Of a stretch of 64,000 bases of DNA, positions 61,140 through 64,000 are shown piece by piece. A model generated the notes under the pieces. It did not search any database. It was not told the DNA's origin and saw nothing but the letters and a program-made list of their open reading frames with translations. The translations under genes were made by a program, and so were the position numbers. This stretch comes from GCA-2746235 sp049609225 (GTDB lineage: Bacteria > Planctomycetota > UBA1135): contig JBMYYH010000001.1 of NCBI GenBank assembly GCA_049609225.1, positions 85,139 to 149,138 of the forward strand, given 5' to 3'. Within the stretch, counting starts at the first letter, position 1. Each line of letters begins with the position of its first letter.

Positions 61140-62822
61140 CTACGGAATATCCACACCACGATCCTGGCGCACTTCTTCCGCTTCTTCGTAGCCCGAATCC
61201 ACGTGTCGCACCACTCCCATGCCGGGGTCGTTTGTTAACACAGCTTCGAGACGCTCATCCATTTCCGCGGTGCCATCGCAGACGCAAACCTGACCGGAGT
61301 GTTGCGAGTACCCGATACCTACACCACCACCGTGGTGCATGCTGACCCAGCTCGCGCCGGACGCAACCGCGACCATGCCATTCAACAACGGCCAATCCGC
61401 AACGGCATCGGTGCCATCTTTCATCGCTTCGGTTTCGCGGTTGGGGCTCGCCACCGAACCGCAATCCAAGTGATCGCGACCAAGCACGATCGGAGCACTC
61501 AGCTCACCATCACGGACCATCCGGTTGAACTCCAGGCCGGCGATATGACGTTCGCCATAACCCAACCAGCAGATGCGACTCGGCAGCCCCTGGAAGGCCA
61601 CTTGCTCCCCCGCCATCTTGATCCAACGCACCAGACTCTTCTTATGCGGGAACAAACGTAGGATCGCTTCATCCGTCTTGCGGATGTCTTCCGGGTCGCC
61701 ACTCAAAGCAGCCCAGCGGAAGGGGCCCATGCCCTCGCAGAACAGCGGACGAATGTACGCCGGCACGAAACCTGGGAAATCGAAGGCATTCTCGACGCCC
61801 GCCTCTTCCTGCGCGAAGGCACGTAGGTTGTTGCCGTAGTCGAAGGTTTCGGAGCCGCGCTTCTGCAGCTCGAGCATCAGGTTCACATGACGCCCCATCG
61901 TGGCGAAACTGTGCTTCTGATATTCCTCGGGATCACTTTCGCGCAGGGCGTCGGCGGCGGCGAGAGTCATTCCATCGGGAACATAGCCACCCAATGGGTC
62001 GTGCGCGGAAGTCTGGTCGGTGAGCACTTCTGGAGTGATGTCGCGTTCGATCAGACGTGCGAGCAGCTCGGTGGCATTGCAAGCCACCCCGATCGAAACC
62101 GCTTCTCCAACGGCCTTGGCTTCGAGTGCCCGATCGATGGCGGCATCGACTCCATCCACCACTTCATCGACGAAATGCGTACGACGACGGAACTCGATGC
62201 GCGCCGGATCGACATCCGCGATCAAACAAGTGCCTTCGTTCATGGTGACCGCCAATGGCTGCGCACCACCCATGCCGCCGCAACCTGCCGTCACCGACAA
62301 GGTGTGCTTCAAGGTACCGCCAAAGCGCTTGTTCGCGGCAGCTGCGAAGGTCTCATAGGTGCCCTGCAGGATGCCTTGGGTGCCGATGTAGATCCACGAA
62401 CCCGCCGTCATCTGGCCGTACATCATCAGGCCCTTCTTCTCGAGCTCGCGGAAGTGCTCCCAGTTGGCCCACTTGCCGACGAGATTGGAGTTGGCGATCA
62501 AGACCTTGGCCGCATGCTTGTGCGTCTTAAAAACGGCGACGGGCTTACCCGACTGCACCAACATGGTTTCATCCACTTCAAGGCGCTGCAGCGTGTCGAC
62601 GATCTTCTGCGCCGACTCCCAGTCACGCGCGGCCTTGCCGGTACCCCCGTAAACCACCAGATCCTCGGGGCGCTCCGCCACATCGGCGTGCAAGTTGTTG
62701 AGGAACATGCGCAGGGCGCCTTCCGCTTGCCAATCCTTACAGTTCAGCTCGGTACCGGTAATGCTCGGCTGCGCGCCGGGCTTGAGGACGATGCGGGCAG
62801 GGGATGTCGTGGTCTGGGCCAT
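61140..62822 (-). CDS. hutU: Urocanate hydratase
   Basis: A 560-residue NAD+-dependent enzyme converting urocanate to imidazolone propionate in histidine degradation; the family length is about 555-565. Landmarks are VYGGTGKAARD, GGMGGAQPLAVTMN, SRICWLGYGERH (active-site Cys) and VASGASWVSMHHGGGVGIGYSQHSGQV. No other hut gene is in the window. Start ATG 62822. Confidence 0.97.
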   Translation of the reverse strand: MAQTTTSPARIVLKPGAQPSITGTELNCKDWQAEGALRMFLNNLHADVAERPEDLVVYGGTGKAARDWESAQKIVDTLQRLEVDETMLVQSGKPVAVFKTHKHAAKVLIANSNLVGKWANWEHFRELEKKGLMMYGQMTAGSWIYIGTQGILQGTYETFAAAANKRFGGTLKHTLSVTAGCGGMGGAQPLAVTMNEGTCLIADVDPARIEFRRRTHFVDEVVDGVDAAIDRALEAKAVGEAVSIGVACNATELLARLIERDITPEVLTDQTSAHDPLGGYVPDGMTLAAADALRESDPEEYQKHSFATMGRHVNLMLELQKRGSETFDYGNNLRAFAQEEAGVENAFDFPGFVPAYIRPLFCEGMGPFRWAALSGDPEDIRKTDEAILRLFPHKKSLVRWIKMAGEQVAFQGLPSRICWLGYGERHIAGLEFNRMVRDGELSAPIVLGRDHLDCGSVASPNRETEAMKDGTDAVADWPLLNGMVAVASGASWVSMHHGGGVGIGYSQHSGQVCVCDGTAEMDERLEAVLTNDPGMGVVRHVDSGYEEAEEVRQDRGVDIP

Positions 62823-62853
62823 GGGGGCAGATTGTAACTACCCCCTAAAAGCA

Positions 62854-62886
62854 GGCGAGCAGGTCCTGGAGTAGAACCTGCTCGCC
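62854..62886 (-). terminator. Intrinsic terminator downstream of the thioredoxin-like/coiled-coil gene
   Basis: GGCGAGCAGGT (62854-62864) and ACCTGCTCGCC (62876-62886) form a perfect 11-base stem with an 11-base loop. On the minus strand it is followed by TGCTTTTAG. It separates the 62910-63947 gene from hutU. Confidence 0.75.
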
Positions 62887-62909
62887 GTGATGGAGTATGA
62901 GGGTGCGGT

Positions 62910-63947
62910 TCAGACCTCTTCGGTCTGCACCAGCTCCAATGCCGAGACCTGCTTCTCTTCCAAACGTAGTTCGGCGAGTTCGGCTTCGAGCTCTTGCTTC
63001 TCGGCAAACAGCTTGTCGGCCTTACGAGACTCTTCCCCGTTCTTCTCGACTTCGCTTTCATAGGAGCGTTCGAGGCGGGTGATCTTTTCATCCAACATGT
63101 CGTACTGTGCGACCAGATATTCGATCCGCTTGACGGCACTCTTCGCACTGCCTTCATAATCCTTGGCCATCACCTTGAACATCGCCTTCTGCACCTGCAA
63201 GGGCGTCGCGTCGCCCTCTAGCGGTATCACGTTCGAACCATCGAAGCTCGAGACAAAGACGTGCGGCGCATCATCCTGAGGGAAAAGGTTGCGGAAGATG
63301 TGATCCTGATGCATCACGGAAACCGGCAGCTTCACCACGTGGAACCAACGCGCCATGATCAAGGTGCGCTCGTTACCGGTCGGGTGTGAGAACAGGGCAT
63401 CGTCGGTGCCGTTGCAGGTGTGACATTCGCGCAACACCAACAGCGGGCGTCGGTCTTCTTCGGCGACACGTGCGAAGGCTTCCGCGCGCGGCAAGGCGGT
63501 TTGATAGGCCTTGGCTGCGGTGAAGGCTTGCGAACGTTCCTTGGTGAAGAAGGCGTGCACCGGATAATCCCAACGCATGGTCAGAAAGGTCTTGGCCGTC
63601 CGGCCGTGCTCGAGGGGCAAGGGTGCGCCACCCAAAGTGACGGGTGCACCTGGAGCTGCGGGCGATCCCGGAGTGGCTGGACCGCGTGGCGAACCGGGGC
63701 TCGTCGGCGAGGTCGGGCGCGTGGGCGTGGTCGGTCGGGTGGCGCGTCCGGTTCCTGCAGAACGCGGAGCGGAAGGACCGTTCACTGTGGGCTTTCCAAC
63801 TGGATAGCTGAGGCCAGGAGGTGGCGGTGGTGGTCCGCCGTGGCCGCTGCCGGGTCACAAGTCGGCGACGAAAATGGACGTCGACAAAGGTGCGGACAAG
63901 GCGAGGAGGCCTGCCGCGGTGAGACTAGTTACGAGAAGTTTTTTCAT
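62910..63947 (-). CDS. Secreted thioredoxin-like protein with C-terminal coiled coil, interrupted by in-frame TGA
   Basis: From ATG 63947 the frame encodes a clear signal peptide (MKKLLVTSLTAAGLLALSAPLS), reaches TGA at 63857-63855 (codon 31) and continues in the same frame to 62910, 345 residues if read through. After the TGA come a PPPPPP stretch, a Thr/Pro/Gly-rich segment, a thioredoxin-like domain with CHTC at about 175-178 (RRPLLVLRECHTCNGTDD), and a coiled coil of about 70 residues. Without read-through, GTG 63785 could start a 291-residue version lacking a signal peptide. Selenocysteine, a nonsense mutation or a base-call error are all possible. The hairpin after this TGA (GGCGG/CCGCC) lacks a G-starting loop, so the SECIS case is weak. 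Confidence 0.6.
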
Positions 63948-64000
63948 GGCTGTGGGGTACGCATGAAATAAGGAGTGCCTCCACAATAAGACTCGAAATC

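Noticed and set aside
63420..63971. 183-codon plus-strand frame near the right edge
   Set aside because: Antisense to the thioredoxin-like/coiled-coil gene; its Gly/Arg-rich content mirrors the proline-rich coding on the other strand.
1..64000. Genome-wide reassignment of TGA to an amino acid
   Set aside because: Many genes end properly at TGA with the next gene overlapping (nirV/sco, norE/norF, HD/nagB-like), and only two genes show internal TGA, so TGA is a normal stop.
1..64000. CRISPR arrays, tRNA or rRNA genes, insertion sequences
   Set aside because: No regularly spaced identical repeats, no cloverleaf with the usual conserved bases and no transposase-like protein were seen when reading both strands by eye.

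Overview
The window looks like a chromosomal segment of a GC-rich Planctomycetota bacterium. This rests on family content: a DUF1501 protein beside a DUF1549/DUF1553 protein with a Planctomycete-cytochrome-C-type CXXCH, a DUF2231/c-type cytochrome/leucine-rich-repeat protein, a two-domain DUF1080 lipoprotein, a secreted M43 protease and many lipoproteins. TGA is an ordinary stop here (for example the overlapping nirV/sco and norE/norF junctions). No rRNA, tRNA, CRISPR array, phage or insertion sequence was recognised.

Region 1 (1-12841). The 3' part of an LtrA-family membrane protein is followed by a candidate selenoprotein: a secreted thioredoxin-like protein whose frame is interrupted once by TGA in a Gly-Cys-Thr-TGA context, with a bSECIS-like hairpin directly after it. 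Next comes a respiratory nitrite-to-N2O module. A NorR-type NO sensor is divergent from norC-norB-norQ-norD-nirK-nirV-sco-norE-norF. The intergenic DNA holds a GG-N10-GC sigma-54 promoter preceded by three inverted repeats. NorC carries an extra heme c domain and NirK a fused C-terminal cytochrome c.

Region 2 (12806-25248). Mostly housekeeping and metabolic genes: purine nucleoside phosphorylase, an SNG-repeat lipoprotein, a ZIP transporter plus an SO_0444-type metal permease, a nucleoside transporter, a sugar isomerase, a DUF1080 protein, a TPR protein, a RecQ helicase, an SDR and an M16 peptidase-like lipoprotein.

Region 3 (25248-34690). An exopolysaccharide locus in two divergent transcripts. 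Leftward: alkaline-phosphatase-superfamily enzyme, clan GH-A glycosidase lipoprotein, O-antigen-ligase-like protein, Wzz-like protein, M16 lipoprotein. Rightward: Wza-like lipoprotein, a second Wzz-like protein and two small membrane proteins. No tyrosine kinase domain is visible.

Region 4 (34706-43916). DjlA-like co-chaperone, an ECF sigma factor with two DGPF/YCII proteins, an HD protein with a NagB-like deaminase, a zincin, an AraC/GyrI regulator with a second GyrI-like protein and a VOC protein, and a divergent sigma-like protein.

Region 5 (44073-53744). A five-gene overlapping operon pairs an Lgt-like protein with a radical SAM protein of the tetraether/membrane-spanning lipid synthase type and three paralogous small membrane proteins. 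It is followed by a DUF4212/SSS symporter, an M43 protease, and a compact operon of a four-cysteine MarR regulator, an exported protoglobin lipoprotein and a mini-thioredoxin, with its own promoter/operator and terminator.

Region 6 (53744-64000). The planctomycete cytochrome/DUF1501/DUF1553 set, a small zinc-ribbon protein, a frameshifted DUF6868 gene, urocanate hydratase, and a secreted thioredoxin-like/coiled-coil protein whose signal peptide is separated from the rest by an in-frame TGA.
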